Assembly: GCA_958296065.1 (NCBI GenBank)
Contig: CATQHX010000074.1
Location: 124,001 to 188,000 of the forward strand
Direction: 5' to 3'
DNA from: Vicinamibacterales bacterium
Lineage (GTDB): Bacteria > Acidobacteriota > Vicinamibacteria > Vicinamibacterales > UBA8438
Length of the DNA: 64,000 bases
The translations under genes and the position numbers were made by a program. Below, piece by piece: positions 1 to 9,429 of the stretch (positions are counted from its first letter, which is position 1; each line of letters begins with the position of its first letter). The notes beneath the pieces were generated by a model, which did not search any database, was not told the DNA's origin, and was given only the letters and a program-made list of their open reading frames with translations.

Positions 1-1002
1 GGCATCTGGGACTACGACATCCCGACCCCGCCCGCGCTGATCGACATCACCGTCGACGGCCGCGAGATCAAGGCCGTGGCGCAGGTGACCAAGCAGGCGT
101 TCACCTATGTGTTCGACCGGGTCACGGGCGAGCCGGTCTGGCCGATTGAGGAACGCCCGGTACCCGCGTCGACGGTGCCCGGCGAGCAGGCCGCGCCTAC
201 CCAGCCGTTTCCCACCCGGCCCGCCCCGTTCGACCGCCAGGGGGTGTCGAACGACGACCTCATCGATTTCACGCCGGAGCTGGCCGCCGAAGCGCGGCGC
301 ATCGCATCGGAATATCAGCTCGGTCCCATCTACACGCCCCCTATCCTGGCGGGGCAGGACGGCCTGCGCGCCTTGCTGATGGTGCCGCAGATGACGGGGG
401 GCGCGAACTGGCAGGGCGGTGCGGTGGACGCCGAGACGGGCATCCTCTACGTGGCCTCGGTCACCGCCCCCACCGTCGCCGGACTCGTCAACGACCCGAA
501 CCGCTCGACGATGGACTTCGTGGGCGGCGGCGGCCGTAGGCGCGGCGCCGCCGCGCGGCAGGGGTGCGGCGAGATCGGACCGCTGGGCCTGCCCCTCATC
601 AAGCCGCCGTGGGGACGCATCACGGCCATCGATCTGAACACTGGCGAGCACGTCTGGATGATCCCCAACGGCGACACGCCGGACTGCGTCCGGAACCACC
701 CGGCCCTGAGCGGCGTCGACATCCCGCGGACGGGCAAGCCGGAGCGGAGCGGCATCCTCGTCACGAAGACGTTGGTCTTCGCCGGTGAAGGCGGCGGACT
801 CTTCGCCACCCCCACCTGGGCCGGCGGCGAGATGTTCTACGCCTACGACAAGCAGACGGGCGAGACGATCTGGGAAATGGAGCTGCCCAAGCGCCAGAGC
901 GGCGTGCCCATGACCTACATGATCGACGGCAAGCAGTACATCGCGATGGCGATGAGCGCCCGCGGCGAGCCGGCCGAGCTGGTGGCGCTGACGCTGCCGT
1001 AG
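1..1002 (+). CDS. PQQ-dependent dehydrogenase, C-terminal part
   Basis: The frame is open from the first base, so the N-terminus lies outside the window; 333 residues are visible. The sequence opens with a GIWDYD-type strand and contains repeated propeller strands such as ITAIDLNTGEHVW and FYAYDKQTGETIWEMELP, which are typical of pyrroloquinoline-quinone (quinoprotein) alcohol or glucose dehydrogenases. These are periplasmic enzymes that oxidise alcohols or sugars and pass electrons to quinones. The C-terminus (MIDGKQYIAMAMSARG) is the usual last blade. A GTG at 76 is in frame but is internal to the propeller, not a start. The substrate cannot be told from this part. The family is clear; the exact enzyme is not. 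Confidence 0.85.
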   Translation, partial: GIWDYDIPTPPALIDITVDGREIKAVAQVTKQAFTYVFDRVTGEPVWPIEERPVPASTVPGEQAAPTQPFPTRPAPFDRQGVSNDDLIDFTPELAAEARRIASEYQLGPIYTPPILAGQDGLRALLMVPQMTGGANWQGGAVDAETGILYVASVTAPTVAGLVNDPNRSTMDFVGGGGRRRGAAARQGCGEIGPLGLPLIKPPWGRITAIDLNTGEHVWMIPNGDTPDCVRNHPALSGVDIPRTGKPERSGILVTKTLVFAGEGGGLFATPTWAGGEMFYAYDKQTGETIWEMELPKRQSGVPMTYMIDGKQYIAMAMSARGEPAELVALTLP

Positions 1003-1006
1003 GAGT

Positions 1007-1025
1007 CTGCCCGCGACGCGGGCAG
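1007..1025 (+). terminator. Stem-loop after the dehydrogenase
   Basis: A perfect 8-bp inverted repeat (CTGCCCGC / GCGGGCAG) with a 3-base loop begins 5 bases after the stop codon. There is no T-run, so it could be a weak terminator or an mRNA 3'-end stabiliser. Confidence 0.4.
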
Positions 1026-1330
1026 GCGACTGGCGAGGGGTCGGTTGGGCCGCGATCGAAGCCCGCGGGCGACGACTATCGGGTCACGGATGTCTGTTGC
1101 CGGCTCCCGGGCCGAGACGGCGAGTTCGCCGTTCGATTGACGGGCACGTGATGAGGTGGTCCAATGGACCACGGTAGGGTCACGAATCAGGGAGGTGGTT
1201 CCGAAGCAGCAACCCCGCGTTGACGACAGCCGAACAGCAGGTACAGGTCGCGCCTGCAGAGCTCGAGTGCATTCCGGGATCCAGGGCGTGACCGTCGCCG
1301 CGGCGCCAGATGGCGTTGCGGCCGATGGGA
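1026..1330. other. Intergenic region, no gene seen
   Basis: About 300 bases between the dehydrogenase and the TonB-dependent receptor. I see no convincing reading frame and no clear promoter. It presumably holds the receptor promoter. Confidence 0.4.
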
Positions 1331-1340
1331 GAGAGGAGGT
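1331..1340 (+). promoter_or_regulatory. Strong ribosome binding site fixing a GTG start
   Basis: GAGAGGAGGT contains a complete AGGAGGT Shine-Dalgarno sequence and ends 6 bases before the GTG at 1347. This supports that unusual start for the receptor gene. Confidence 0.7.
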
Positions 1341-1346
1341 CACCTC

Positions 1347-4300
1347 GTGTGTCAATTCTCCCGCTCGCCTTGGACGTTCGTCGTCGTCGGCTCCTTCCTG
1401 CTTGCGCCAGCCACGGCTTTCGCGCAAGGCATCTCCGGTGAGGTTACGGACAATACCGGCGGCGTGCTGCCGGGCGTGACCGTCATCGCCGCGAGCCCCG
1501 CCCTCATCGAAGGCGAACGGATCGCCATCACGGACAGCCAGGGCCTGTACTCGATCATCGACCTGCGGCCGGGCATCTACACCGTCACGTTCTCCCTGCC
1601 GGGCTTCACCACGGTCATCCGGGAGGCAATCGAGCTGTCGACGGGGGTCACGGCGAACATCGACTCGGCGATGTCGGTCGGCGGCATCGAGGAGACGATT
1701 ACCGTCACGGGCGCCACGCCGGTGGTCGACGTGCAGAACGTCCGGCGACAGACGGCGGTCACGGACGAAACGCTCTCCACGCTGCCGATGAGCACGAAGC
1801 ACGTCAACAACCTCGTCACGTTGACGCCGGGGTTCACGGGCCTGGCCGACGTGGGCGGCCGCTACAGCTCGCAGGTGGGCGGCTCGTTCCACGGGAAGCG
1901 AGGCACCAAGGTGGCGTTCGACGGCATGGGCGTCGAGAACACCTCCGGGAACAGCAGCTACCAGATCAACGCGGCGGCGATCGAGGAGATGGTGCTCCAG
2001 ACGAGCGGCATCGGGGCGGACACGAACGCCGACGGGCCGGTCGTGAACATCATTCCCAAGGAGGGGGGCAACCAGTTCAGCGGGGTTGCCGCGGGCTTCT
2101 TGTCCAACGACGGCATGGAGAGCGAGAACCTGACCGCCGACCTCCAGGCACGCGGCCTGAATCGGTCGAACAAGACGCTGAAGATGTGGGACCAGTCGCT
2201 GAGCCTCGGGGGCCCGATCCTGCGGGACAAGGTGTGGTTCTTCATCGCCGGGCGGAGCTGGGGCTTCTCGCGGCGGCACGACGGCGTCTTCTGGAACCAG
2301 AACACCGCCCCCGGGGCGCCGTCGACGGGCCTGAGCCCGTTTCTTACCCCGCCCGGAGCCGAGCGCAAGGTCGTGCGGTTCACCCCGTGGATGGACCGGC
2401 CGGACGACCGCTACAGCGGCCGGCTCGAGTGGTACGACTCGTACCTGAGCCGGATCACCTGGCAGGCGGCGGAGAACCAGAAGGTGAACTTCACCTATGA
2501 CGAGCAGCGGGCGTGCAACTGCGGCTCGACCAACTCGACCCGCATGCAGGAGTTCAGCCCCGGCTACCGGTTCGATCCGAACCGTCTGTTGCAGGCGACG
2601 TGGACGTCGACGCAGACGAGCCGCCTGCTGCTGGAGGCCGGCGGGACGGTAGCCATCTCGCAGTGGAATCAGTTCTTCATGCCGGGCGTCACGCCGGACA
2701 TGGTGCGGATCACCGATCTGGGAACGGGCATCAGCTACGGCTCGGGCTCGGTGTATCGCGGCGACCCGAACAACACGGACCGCTACTCGGCCCGCGGGTC
2801 GGTCTCGTATGTCACCGGATCGCACAACTTCAAGGCCGGGTTCCTCTACGAGCACCTGACGCGGGACAACTTCTTCTTCCGGCCCACGAACTCCGAGTAC
2901 TGGTTCCGGAACGGCGTGCCGCTCCGGATCAGGCAGCATGCGACGCCAGCGCTCGAAAGGAACCGCGTCAACGAGGTCGGAATCTACGTGCAGGACCAGT
3001 GGACGATCGACCGGCTGACGCTGAACCTCGGCGCGCGCCTAGACTCGATGAACGGCTACGTGCCGCCGCAGTCCTTCCCGGGGGCGCCCGACTCGGGGAC
3101 CTGGCCGGGCGTGACGTTCGGCAACACCTGGCTCCCGCCGGTGGACTTCGCGCCGCGGAGCAACGTGCCGGCGTGGCGGGACTTCAGCCCGCGCGTCGGG
3201 GCCGCCTACGACCTGTTCGGGGACGGGCGCACGGCGCTCAAGTTCGCGATGGGCCGCTATGTCGGGAAGTCGAGCACGAACATGACGGCGGCCAACAACC
3301 CGATCAACACGTCGATCCTCTTCGCGAACCGGTCCTGGAACGACGCCAACGGCGACTATGTGCCGGACTGCAACCTGGGGAACTTCGGCGCCAACGGGGA
3401 ATGCGGCCCGATAGACAACTCGAACTTCGGCCAGCAGAACCCGAACGCCGTGCGGTGGGACCCGGCGGTGCTGAGCGGCTGGGGTCAGCGCGACTACAAC
3501 TGGGACATGTCCTGGGAAGTGCAGCAGGAGCTGCGCGAGGGGCTGTCGATGAGCGTCGGGTACTACTACAACACCGGCGGGTACTTCTCGAGCGGATCGG
3601 GTTACGGGACCCTCGGGGCCAGCAAGGTCCGGCTGACGGACAACGTCCTGGTGACGCCGGACGACTACGATCACTACTGCATCACGGCGCCGACGGAGCC
3701 GCGGCTGCCGGGAGGCGGCGGGTACGAGATCTGCGGTCTCTACGACATCAAGCCGGACAAGTTCGGACAGGTCGAGAACCTGATCACGGGGGTGGAGAAC
3801 TTCGGCCAGTTCGGCCTGTCGCACCACTTCGTGCAGGTCAGCTTCGACGGGCGGTTCGCCAATGGCATTCAGGTTGGCGGCGGCGTGGACACGGGGCGCT
3901 CGGTCCAGGACCAGTGCTTCGTGGTCGATACGCCCCAGCAGTTGTTGAACTGCCGCGAGCTCAGACCCTGGGAGGCCCAGACGCAGGTCAAGGTCTACGG
4001 GTCGGTGCCGCTGCCGGGCGACACGATGTTCAGCGCGACCTACCAGGATCTGTCGGGACCGCCGATAGACGCCAACTACGCGGCGACGAACGACGAGATC
4101 ATGGCATCGCTCGGGCGGCCGCTGGCGGGCGGCCGGAGGGCCGCAACCGTGCCGTTGGTCCCGCCGCAGACGTTGTTCGAAGGGCGGATTCGGCGGCTGG
4201 ATCTGAGGGTCAGCAAGATCCTGTACGCGGGCCGCTTCCGCTTCCAGATCAACTTCGACGCCTACAACGCGCTCAACAGCAGCTCGGTGCTGGGCGTCAA

Positions 4301-4385
4301 CAGCACGTTCGGATCGCGGTGGCAACAGCCCGCGACGATCATGGATCCGCGGCTGATGCAGATCGGAGGTCAGATCGACTTCTAG
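1347..4385 (+). CDS. TonB-dependent receptor with carboxypeptidase-regulatory domain
   Basis: A 1012-residue outer-membrane receptor of the large acidobacterial/Bacteroidetes-like type. The N-terminus has a signal peptide ending in ATAFAQ near residue 27. A carboxypeptidase-D regulatory-like domain follows at about residues 28-115 (GISGEVTDNTGGVLPGV). The plug domain is at about 120-240, and the remainder is a beta-barrel ending in the terminal phenylalanine (IGGQIDF) expected for barrel assembly. The GTG start has an optimal ribosome binding site. Such proteins import a large substrate using TonB energy; the substrate is not evident. A strong stem-loop follows the gene. Confidence 0.9.
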   Translation: MCQFSRSPWTFVVVGSFLLAPATAFAQGISGEVTDNTGGVLPGVTVIAASPALIEGERIAITDSQGLYSIIDLRPGIYTVTFSLPGFTTVIREAIELSTGVTANIDSAMSVGGIEETITVTGATPVVDVQNVRRQTAVTDETLSTLPMSTKHVNNLVTLTPGFTGLADVGGRYSSQVGGSFHGKRGTKVAFDGMGVENTSGNSSYQINAAAIEEMVLQTSGIGADTNADGPVVNIIPKEGGNQFSGVAAGFLSNDGMESENLTADLQARGLNRSNKTLKMWDQSLSLGGPILRDKVWFFIAGRSWGFSRRHDGVFWNQNTAPGAPSTGLSPFLTPPGAERKVVRFTPWMDRPDDRYSGRLEWYDSYLSRITWQAAENQKVNFTYDEQRACNCGSTNSTRMQEFSPGYRFDPNRLLQATWTSTQTSRLLLEAGGTVAISQWNQFFMPGVTPDMVRITDLGTGISYGSGSVYRGDPNNTDRYSARGSVSYVTGSHNFKAGFLYEHLTRDNFFFRPTNSEYWFRNGVPLRIRQHATPALERNRVNEVGIYVQDQWTIDRLTLNLGARLDSMNGYVPPQSFPGAPDSGTWPGVTFGNTWLPPVDFAPRSNVPAWRDFSPRVGAAYDLFGDGRTALKFAMGRYVGKSSTNMTAANNPINTSILFANRSWNDANGDYVPDCNLGNFGANGECGPIDNSNFGQQNPNAVRWDPAVLSGWGQRDYNWDMSWEVQQELREGLSMSVGYYYNTGGYFSSGSGYGTLGASKVRLTDNVLVTPDDYDHYCITAPTEPRLPGGGGYEICGLYDIKPDKFGQVENLITGVENFGQFGLSHHFVQVSFDGRFANGIQVGGGVDTGRSVQDQCFVVDTPQQLLNCRELRPWEAQTQVKVYGSVPLPGDTMFSATYQDLSGPPIDANYAATNDEIMASLGRPLAGGRRAATVPLVPPQTLFEGRIRRLDLRVSKILYAGRFRFQINFDAYNALNSSSVLGVNSTFGSRWQQPATIMDPRLMQIGGQIDF

Positions 4386-4398
4386 GCCGTCATCGTGT

Positions 4399-4430
4399 CC
4401 CGGGCGGCCGTGTTCGCACGGCCGCCCGGG
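4399..4430 (+). terminator. Long GC-rich hairpin with TTCG loop
   Basis: A perfect 14-bp inverted repeat (CCCGGGCGGCCGTG / CACGGCCGCCCGGG) encloses a TTCG tetraloop and starts 14 bases after the receptor stop codon. There is no T-tract. It is the likely transcript end or stability element of the receptor gene. The rest of 4431-4670 shows no gene. Confidence 0.6.
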
Positions 4431-4672
4431 AGCCCCTCCCGTGATGTTCTTCCGCGCCGCCGACGCTGACACTGCCGTCCCCGGCGGCAACAGCGCGACG
4501 CGGTGGTGTTCGAAGCCGGACGCCGGCGTGGTGAGAGCGTGGCGGACCGCAAAGGCCGGGATGAACCTGACACCGGGATACGCGGAAGACACCGAAGCGT
4601 AGATCAGGGACCAGGGCCAGCGTCTGATAGAGTGCGGCGAGGGCGCGTCCGCGCCGCCGGCTCCACGGACAT

Positions 4673-4678
4673 GGAGGG
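4673..4678 (+). promoter_or_regulatory. Ribosome binding site choosing the start at 4683
   Basis: GGAGGG lies 4 bases before the ATG at 4683. It selects that start over the upstream ATG at 4671, which the motif overlaps, and over a longer open frame beginning at 4503. Confidence 0.6.
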
Positions 4679-4682
4679 TTCA

Positions 4683-6611
4683 ATGCAGGTCTTCACGAGG
4701 ATCCTGGCGGTTGCCGGCTTGTTGGGCGTCGTCATCGTCGTCCCGACAGGCCGCGTGCACGGTACAGGCGTGCGCGGCGCGCAGGAGGCCGACACCGCCC
4801 GGGAGACGATCGTCTACAGCAGCATCCAGCCGTCGAACTGGGACCTGTACCTCTTCGAGAGCCCCGGCTCGGAGCCCCGGCGGCTGACCAAGGATCCGGG
4901 GCTCGACTACAACGGCGTCATCTCCCCCGACGGGCGCTGGGTGGTGTTCACCTCCGAGCGGAGCGGCAACCCGGATCTGTACGTGCTCGACCTGGAAGGC
5001 GACGCGGGGCCGCGGCCGCTGGTCGAGAGTCCCGCGATGGAGGACGCGGCCGCCATTTCGCCGGACGGCCGGCGGCTGCTCTTCGTCAGCACGCGGGACG
5101 GCAACGCGGACATCTTTGCCACCGCGTTTCGACCCTGGGATCCGTCCGCGGCCGGTCGGGCGGTGAACCTGACGCGGCACGCGGCGGGCGACTACAACCC
5201 GGCCTTCTCCCCCGACGGCACGCGGATTCTGTTCTCCAGCAGCCGCGACGCCACGGTGGCGACGAGCACCGGGGCCGGTCCGCCGGCGACTTACCTGGCC
5301 AGCGAGCTGTACGTGATGCGGGCGGATGGCAGTGGCGTCCGGAGGCTCACGCACCACGAGAACTGGGACGGTGCGCCGGCCTGGACGCCGGACGGGCGGC
5401 AGGTCGTCTTCTATTCGCAGCGCGACGGCGACCCGCGCATATACCGCGCCGGCATCGACGGGATGGACAGCATCGACGGGTCTTGGCCCGAGCCGATCTC
5501 CGCGCCGGGCGAACCGGCGCTGTCGCCGGTTCCCACTCCGGACGGCCGGCTCGCCTTCACGGCGCGCCGCGACGACCGCTGGACCATCGTCACCACCCGG
5601 CCCGATGGCTCCGATCCGCGGGTCGAGAGCGACACCGCCCGCGACTACTGGGCGCCGGCCTACGATGCGGGCTCGGGGCGCCTGCTCGCGCACGGGCCGG
5701 GACCGGCCGATCCGGCGTCCCGGTTCGAGAGCGACACGCCCGGGGCGTTTCGCATCCACGAGCCGCTCGAAGTCGCCATGCCGGGCCGTCGCGTGTCGCT
5801 GATTGGCATCCGCGGCTATCTGCCGGCGATCGATCCCACCTCCGGAGAGATCGCCACCAGCGAGGCGTTCGCGCGTCTGGTGGCGTCCGGGGCCGACGGC
5901 ACCCGCAAGCGCGTGGTCTTCGACCTGGCCGGAGCGGATCGGTACCGCGGTCCCGACTCCGTCTGGGGGCCTTCGTGGTCGAAGGACGGCCGCTGGCTCG
6001 CGTTCGCCGTCGGGCCGCCGTTCGCGCGCGGCAACGTGGACGTCGACATCTGGAAGATCGACGCCGACGGGGGAGAGGCGGTGAACCTGACCGCGGACTC
6101 GGAGGCCAACGACGCGTTTCCCGACTTCTCTCCCGACGGCCGCCGCATCGTGTTTCGCAGCATGCGCGACGGCAACGCCGAGATCCATGTGATGAACGCG
6201 GACGGCACCGACGTGCGGCGCCTGACGCACCACGAGGCGACCGACACGATGCCGGCGTTCTCGTCCGCGGGCGACCGGGTCGCGTTCACGTCGCTCCGGG
6301 ACGGGAACTTCGAGCTCTACACCATCGCGCTCGACGAGGACGGCCGGCCGGGCGCGCCGGAACGCCTCACCCGGAGCCTCGGCCACGACATGCACCCGCG
6401 GTTCTCGCCGGACGACGAATGGGTGCTCTTCACGTCCCAGCGCGGCGAGTTCAGCGACGAGCTGCCGCTCTTGCGCGTCGTCTTCCAGCCGCAGCCGTAC
6501 GGGGAGCTGCACGCCATCCGCCTGTCGGACCGGACGGTGGTCCGATTGACCCACAACAAGTGGGAGGACGGCCCGACCGCGTGGGTCAGGGGTGTGCCCG
6601 GTCTCGACTGA
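4683..6611 (+). CDS. Secreted WD40-like/TolB-type beta-propeller protein
   Basis: A 642-residue protein. The N-terminus is a signal peptide (ILAVAGLLGVVIVVPTG), so it is periplasmic or lipoprotein-like. It then has many PD40/TolB-type repeats of the form FSPDGRRIVFRSMRDGNAEIHVMN (for example near 4914, 5055, 5200 and 6120), probably two propellers. TolB-like propellers bind other envelope proteins or act as part of peptidase-like proteins, but no peptidase domain is present. The ATG at 4683 is chosen because GGAGGG precedes it and the signal peptide begins there. It lies downstream of, and co-directional with, the receptor gene, but a hairpin and about 300 bases separate them. Its partner is unknown. 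Confidence 0.8.
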   Translation: MQVFTRILAVAGLLGVVIVVPTGRVHGTGVRGAQEADTARETIVYSSIQPSNWDLYLFESPGSEPRRLTKDPGLDYNGVISPDGRWVVFTSERSGNPDLYVLDLEGDAGPRPLVESPAMEDAAAISPDGRRLLFVSTRDGNADIFATAFRPWDPSAAGRAVNLTRHAAGDYNPAFSPDGTRILFSSSRDATVATSTGAGPPATYLASELYVMRADGSGVRRLTHHENWDGAPAWTPDGRQVVFYSQRDGDPRIYRAGIDGMDSIDGSWPEPISAPGEPALSPVPTPDGRLAFTARRDDRWTIVTTRPDGSDPRVESDTARDYWAPAYDAGSGRLLAHGPGPADPASRFESDTPGAFRIHEPLEVAMPGRRVSLIGIRGYLPAIDPTSGEIATSEAFARLVASGADGTRKRVVFDLAGADRYRGPDSVWGPSWSKDGRWLAFAVGPPFARGNVDVDIWKIDADGGEAVNLTADSEANDAFPDFSPDGRRIVFRSMRDGNAEIHVMNADGTDVRRLTHHEATDTMPAFSSAGDRVAFTSLRDGNFELYTIALDEDGRPGAPERLTRSLGHDMHPRFSPDDEWVLFTSQRGEFSDELPLLRVVFQPQPYGELHAIRLSDRTVVRLTHNKWEDGPTAWVRGVPGLD

Positions 6612-6695
6612 TGCCCGGTGGAGGCGCACCGAGCTGCAGCGTGAGGGGGAAGCCTGCGCGGGGCGCCTGACTTGTGAGGGCCGCCGCTATCACGG

Positions 6696-6830
6696 TGCCG
6701 GATCACCATCGACCAGTTCGAGGACGTCATCGGGCGTCAGTTCAAGCAGCCGAAGGAGGGGCTCGGGTACGACGGCAGCCCGGTGGCCCACATGTGGCGG
6801 ACGATATTCAACCCGCACCGGCCGTTGTAG
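6696..6830 (+). pseudogene. Possible gene remnant of about 45 codons
   Basis: A short frame without a start reads ITIDQFEDVIGRQFKQPKEG and later GSPVAHMWRTIFNP before a TAG. The composition is protein-like, but I do not recognise the family. Stop codons flank it on both sides, so it is at best the tail of a lost gene. The surrounding 6612-6974 holds nothing else I can support. Confidence 0.25.
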
Positions 6831-6974
6831 CGACGCGCAAGCAGGGGCCGACCGCTCCGGCGCCGTTCGAGGCGCCGGCCGAGTTCCCGCACTTCGCCTT
6901 CGGGCGCTGTTTCGGTCGCGCCCGCAGGCATTGGGCGTTCGCCTGCTGAAGATCGAGTGACAAGCCCCCCGACC

Positions 6975-7193
6975 TCACTCGTCTTTCCCCAGGTGACCCA
7001 ACAGACCCCACACGAACACCCCGACTCCGAACACGCCGACGATGAGGCCGACCGGCAGCATGACCATCGTCACCCCCAAGCCGAGGCCGAAGACCATCAG
7101 GCCGAACCCGATGACGACGGCCGCCACGTGGGCGAGAACCAGTTGGGCCTTCTCGATCCACGTGCGTTCTCGACCCGCTGGTTGTGTCGCCAT
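6975..7193 (-). CDS. Small two-helix membrane protein
   Basis: A 72-residue protein. A basic N-terminus with an amphipathic stretch is followed by two hydrophobic segments at about residues 18-40 and 43-66 (VAAVVIGFGLMVFGLGLGV; IVGVFGVGVFVWGLLGHL), with a charged tail. No family is recognised. It starts 10 bases after the stop of the Fic gene on the same strand, so the two may be co-transcribed. It could instead be an independent hypothetical protein. Confidence 0.55.
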   Translation of the reverse strand: MATQPAGRERTWIEKAQLVLAHVAAVVIGFGLMVFGLGLGVTMVMLPVGLIVGVFGVGVFVWGLLGHLGKDE

Positions 7194-7203
7194 CGCAGTC
7201 CGG

Positions 7204-8385
7204 TCAGTACCTGCCGATTGCCCCGAAGTCGATCTCGATGGTCGGTTCCCGTTCGTCGACCGAGAACTTGATGAACCCCGTTTCGGCCAGTCTGGTCAGC
7301 TCGCGATAGAACGTGCGAGCCGTGACGTTCCTGTACACCCCCGTGACGTACGGCGCCCGGCGCAGTGACGAGTACTCGATTTTCCGGGAAGGCTCCTCGG
7401 CGAAGGGGTCGATCGGCTCCGTTTCGTGCAGAAGGAAGTCCAGGAGGCCGTATTCCCGCTGGTTGATGACCCGACGCCGCTTGCCCGCCCGCTGGTTGAA
7501 CGCCCGCACCAGGGTGGCCCGGTATACGACGCGGTTCAGCTTCGTCTTGATGAAGTTGTTGATGCCCTTCAGCTCGGCCGCGAACCCCTCCACGCCAAAC
7601 GCCACGAACGCATTCAGGTCGAATGGCTGCGTGCGTCGGCTCTCCTGCAGCAGCCGTTTGTATTCTTCCCCGTGGCGGTAGAAGTAGTTCGACAGGCCAT
7701 AAAATCCGAATACGTTGTAATCGCCCTGGAAGAGAATGCCGGCTTCGACCAGCCGGGACACCCGGCCGTTTCCGTCCCCGAACGGGTGAATCGTGACCAG
7801 GAAGAAGTGCGCCAGCAGGGCCCGCACCACCGGGTGTTGCGCCATGAATGGTCGGGAGTTCACGAACTCGACGAACCGATCGACGAGCCGGGACACCTCC
7901 TGGGGCGGCGCTCCCCGATGCACCCCGCCCAGCGCTTCGGTCCCCACGACGACGGAGTGAGTTCGTAGCCGACCGGGAAGGTTGTCCGTCTCGTCGGCCC
8001 CCTCCGTGATCAGCTCGTGCATCCGGAGGACATCGGTGCGGCGCAACGGAGCGGCCGTCGGGGTGAATCGCTGGCGGATCCAGTCCTGCGCCCGGCCGGC
8101 GTTCTGCACCTGGCGCTGGTCCCGGGACGTAGTGGCAGGAGCCGTCGAAGAGGCTGCCAGCAGGTCCATCTGCCGGCCCACCTCGGTCTCGGACAGCGGA
8201 TTGCCCTCGAGGGCGGTCGTTCCGTGCACTGCGCGTACGCGGTTCAGCCGGTCCAGTTGCGTCCTCCAGTCGGGCGGCAGCACCAGGTTGACTGCCGCTT
8301 CCCGGGATGCCTCGATCCGGATCAGGCCCGGGGTCAGGGCCTCGCGGCGCAACCGGTACTCGAAACTGAATCGCCGCCAGTCCAT
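7204..8385 (-). CDS. Fic-domain protein (AMPylase-type)
   Basis: A 393-residue protein. The Fic core motif HPFGDGNGRVSR lies at residues 200-211 and matches HxFx(D/E)GNGRxxR, with the catalytic histidine at 200. An upstream TTALEG at residues 56-61 matches the (S/T)xxxE(G/N) inhibitory motif, placed on the N-terminal side. The enzyme is therefore probably a self-inhibited, class II-like Fic that transfers AMP or a related group to a protein target. The C-terminal 150 residues look like a winged-helix domain, common in this family. The start at 8385 was chosen because MDWRRF is the usual Fic N-terminus; the frame stays open further upstream without homology. No separate antitoxin is seen, consistent with internal inhibition. 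Confidence 0.88.
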   Translation of the reverse strand: MDWRRFSFEYRLRREALTPGLIRIEASREAAVNLVLPPDWRTQLDRLNRVRAVHGTTALEGNPLSETEVGRQMDLLAASSTAPATTSRDQRQVQNAGRAQDWIRQRFTPTAAPLRRTDVLRMHELITEGADETDNLPGRLRTHSVVVGTEALGGVHRGAPPQEVSRLVDRFVEFVNSRPFMAQHPVVRALLAHFFLVTIHPFGDGNGRVSRLVEAGILFQGDYNVFGFYGLSNYFYRHGEEYKRLLQESRRTQPFDLNAFVAFGVEGFAAELKGINNFIKTKLNRVVYRATLVRAFNQRAGKRRRVINQREYGLLDFLLHETEPIDPFAEEPSRKIEYSSLRRAPYVTGVYRNVTARTFYRELTRLAETGFIKFSVDEREPTIEIDFGAIGRY

Positions 8386-8587
8386 GACGCCAATTGTGAC
8401 ACGTTTTTCGACATGAAATGTGGCCATGCAAGACGTTGTAAATAAGCAACTTGTGCGCCACCGGTTACCTGTTGTGGCGCGTTTCTCGACCGCCTGTACG
8501 ACCGCCGTCTCGACCGCCAGGCGGCCGTTGCAGACTACAAGGAACCGGTTGCGGTTCGCGGGCATGTGTCCGCAACCGCCGGGAGAC

Positions 8588-8615
8588 CTTGCTCGGGTGC
8601 CGGAAAGGCTATAAT
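8588..8615 (+). promoter_or_regulatory. Probable sigma-70 promoter of the AbrB-PIN pair
   Basis: A consensus TATAAT at 8610-8615 is preceded by CTTGCT at 8588-8593 with a 16-base spacer. It sits 39 bases before the antitoxin ATG. Confidence 0.6.
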
Positions 8616-8653
8616 GCCTTACTTTCGATCTCGATAGCGACGGAGACCGGTAC

Positions 8654-8905
8654 ATGCCCATCACGCTGACAGTAACGGCCAAGGGCCAGATTACCCTGCG
8701 CAAGGAAGTGCTCGAACATCTCGGGGTGCGCCCCGGCGACAAGATCGACGTCGATCTGCTGAAGGACGGAAGGCTACAGGTCAGAGGGAAGTGCGGGAGG
8801 CCGGTGGAATCCATCTTCGGCATGCTGAAGAGTCCGGCAACGCCGACACGTTCCATCGAGGAGCTGAACGAGGCCGCGGCCGCGGGATGGGCGGGAGAGG
8901 CGTGA
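8654..8905 (+). CDS. vapB: AbrB/MazE-type antitoxin
   Basis: An 83-residue protein. The N-terminal half has the SpoVT-AbrB swapped-hairpin motif (VTAKGQITLRKEVLEHLGVRPGDKI), which binds operator DNA. The C-terminal tail (SIEELNEAAAAGWAGE) is the usual segment that masks the PIN toxin. Its stop overlaps the toxin start in a GTGA, so translation is coupled. It is expected to repress its own promoter at 8588-8615. Confidence 0.85.
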   Translation: MPITLTVTAKGQITLRKEVLEHLGVRPGDKIDVDLLKDGRLQVRGKCGRPVESIFGMLKSPATPTRSIEELNEAAAAGWAGEA

Positions 8906-9312
8906 AGGTCACGGTCGACACCAACATCCTGGTGCGCACGGTGGTGGAGGATGATGCGGAGCAGGCCGGGGCGGCCCGGACGTTGCTGGCGCGGGCGACG
9001 CTCATTGCCGTTCCCATTCCGGTGTTCTGCGAGCTCGCCTGGGTGCTGAAGCGCGCCTATGGCCATGGGGCGAACGACATCGCGGCGGCAATCGAGGCGA
9101 TAACCGAGATCGATGCGGTCGCCACCGACGTTCCGGCGGTCGAGGCCGGCCTGGCGGCGTTGCGGACGGGCGGCGACTTCGCGGACGGCGTCATCGCGCA
9201 CCAGGGAGAGGCGCTGGGTGGAACCGTGTTCGCGAGCTTCGATCGCCGGGCGGTTGCACGGTTGCGAGACACCGGCGCCGCAGCCTCCGCCCCGGCGGAT
9301 CTGATCGCCTGA
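8902..9312 (+). CDS. vapC: PIN-domain toxin (VapC-like ribonuclease)
   Basis: A 136-residue PIN protein. The first acidic residue is in VDTNILV at the N-terminus, a conserved glutamate is in FCELAWVLKRAYG, and the last acidic cluster is GGDFADGVIA, followed by FASFDRRA. These form the metal-binding site of a tRNA- or rRNA-cleaving nuclease. The GTG at 8902 overlaps the antitoxin stop and gives the standard PIN start. The toxin looks intact. Confidence 0.87.
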   Translation: MKVTVDTNILVRTVVEDDAEQAGAARTLLARATLIAVPIPVFCELAWVLKRAYGHGANDIAAAIEAITEIDAVATDVPAVEAGLAALRTGGDFADGVIAHQGEALGGTVFASFDRRAVARLRDTGAAASAPADLIA

Positions 9313-9429
9313 CAGCGCCTGCAACGCGTCGTGCCGGATGCGTGAAGACCGCCACGTCCCGCGGCGAACGTCGATGACGTCGCGCCCGCTCCGCGAGCAT
9401 CCGACGGCCGGGCTCTATCATTCCCGCGC

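Noticed and set aside
915..2939. A 674-codon open frame on the minus strand
   Set aside because: It lies opposite the TonB-dependent receptor, is arginine/proline-rich and has no domain. It is a high-GC shadow.
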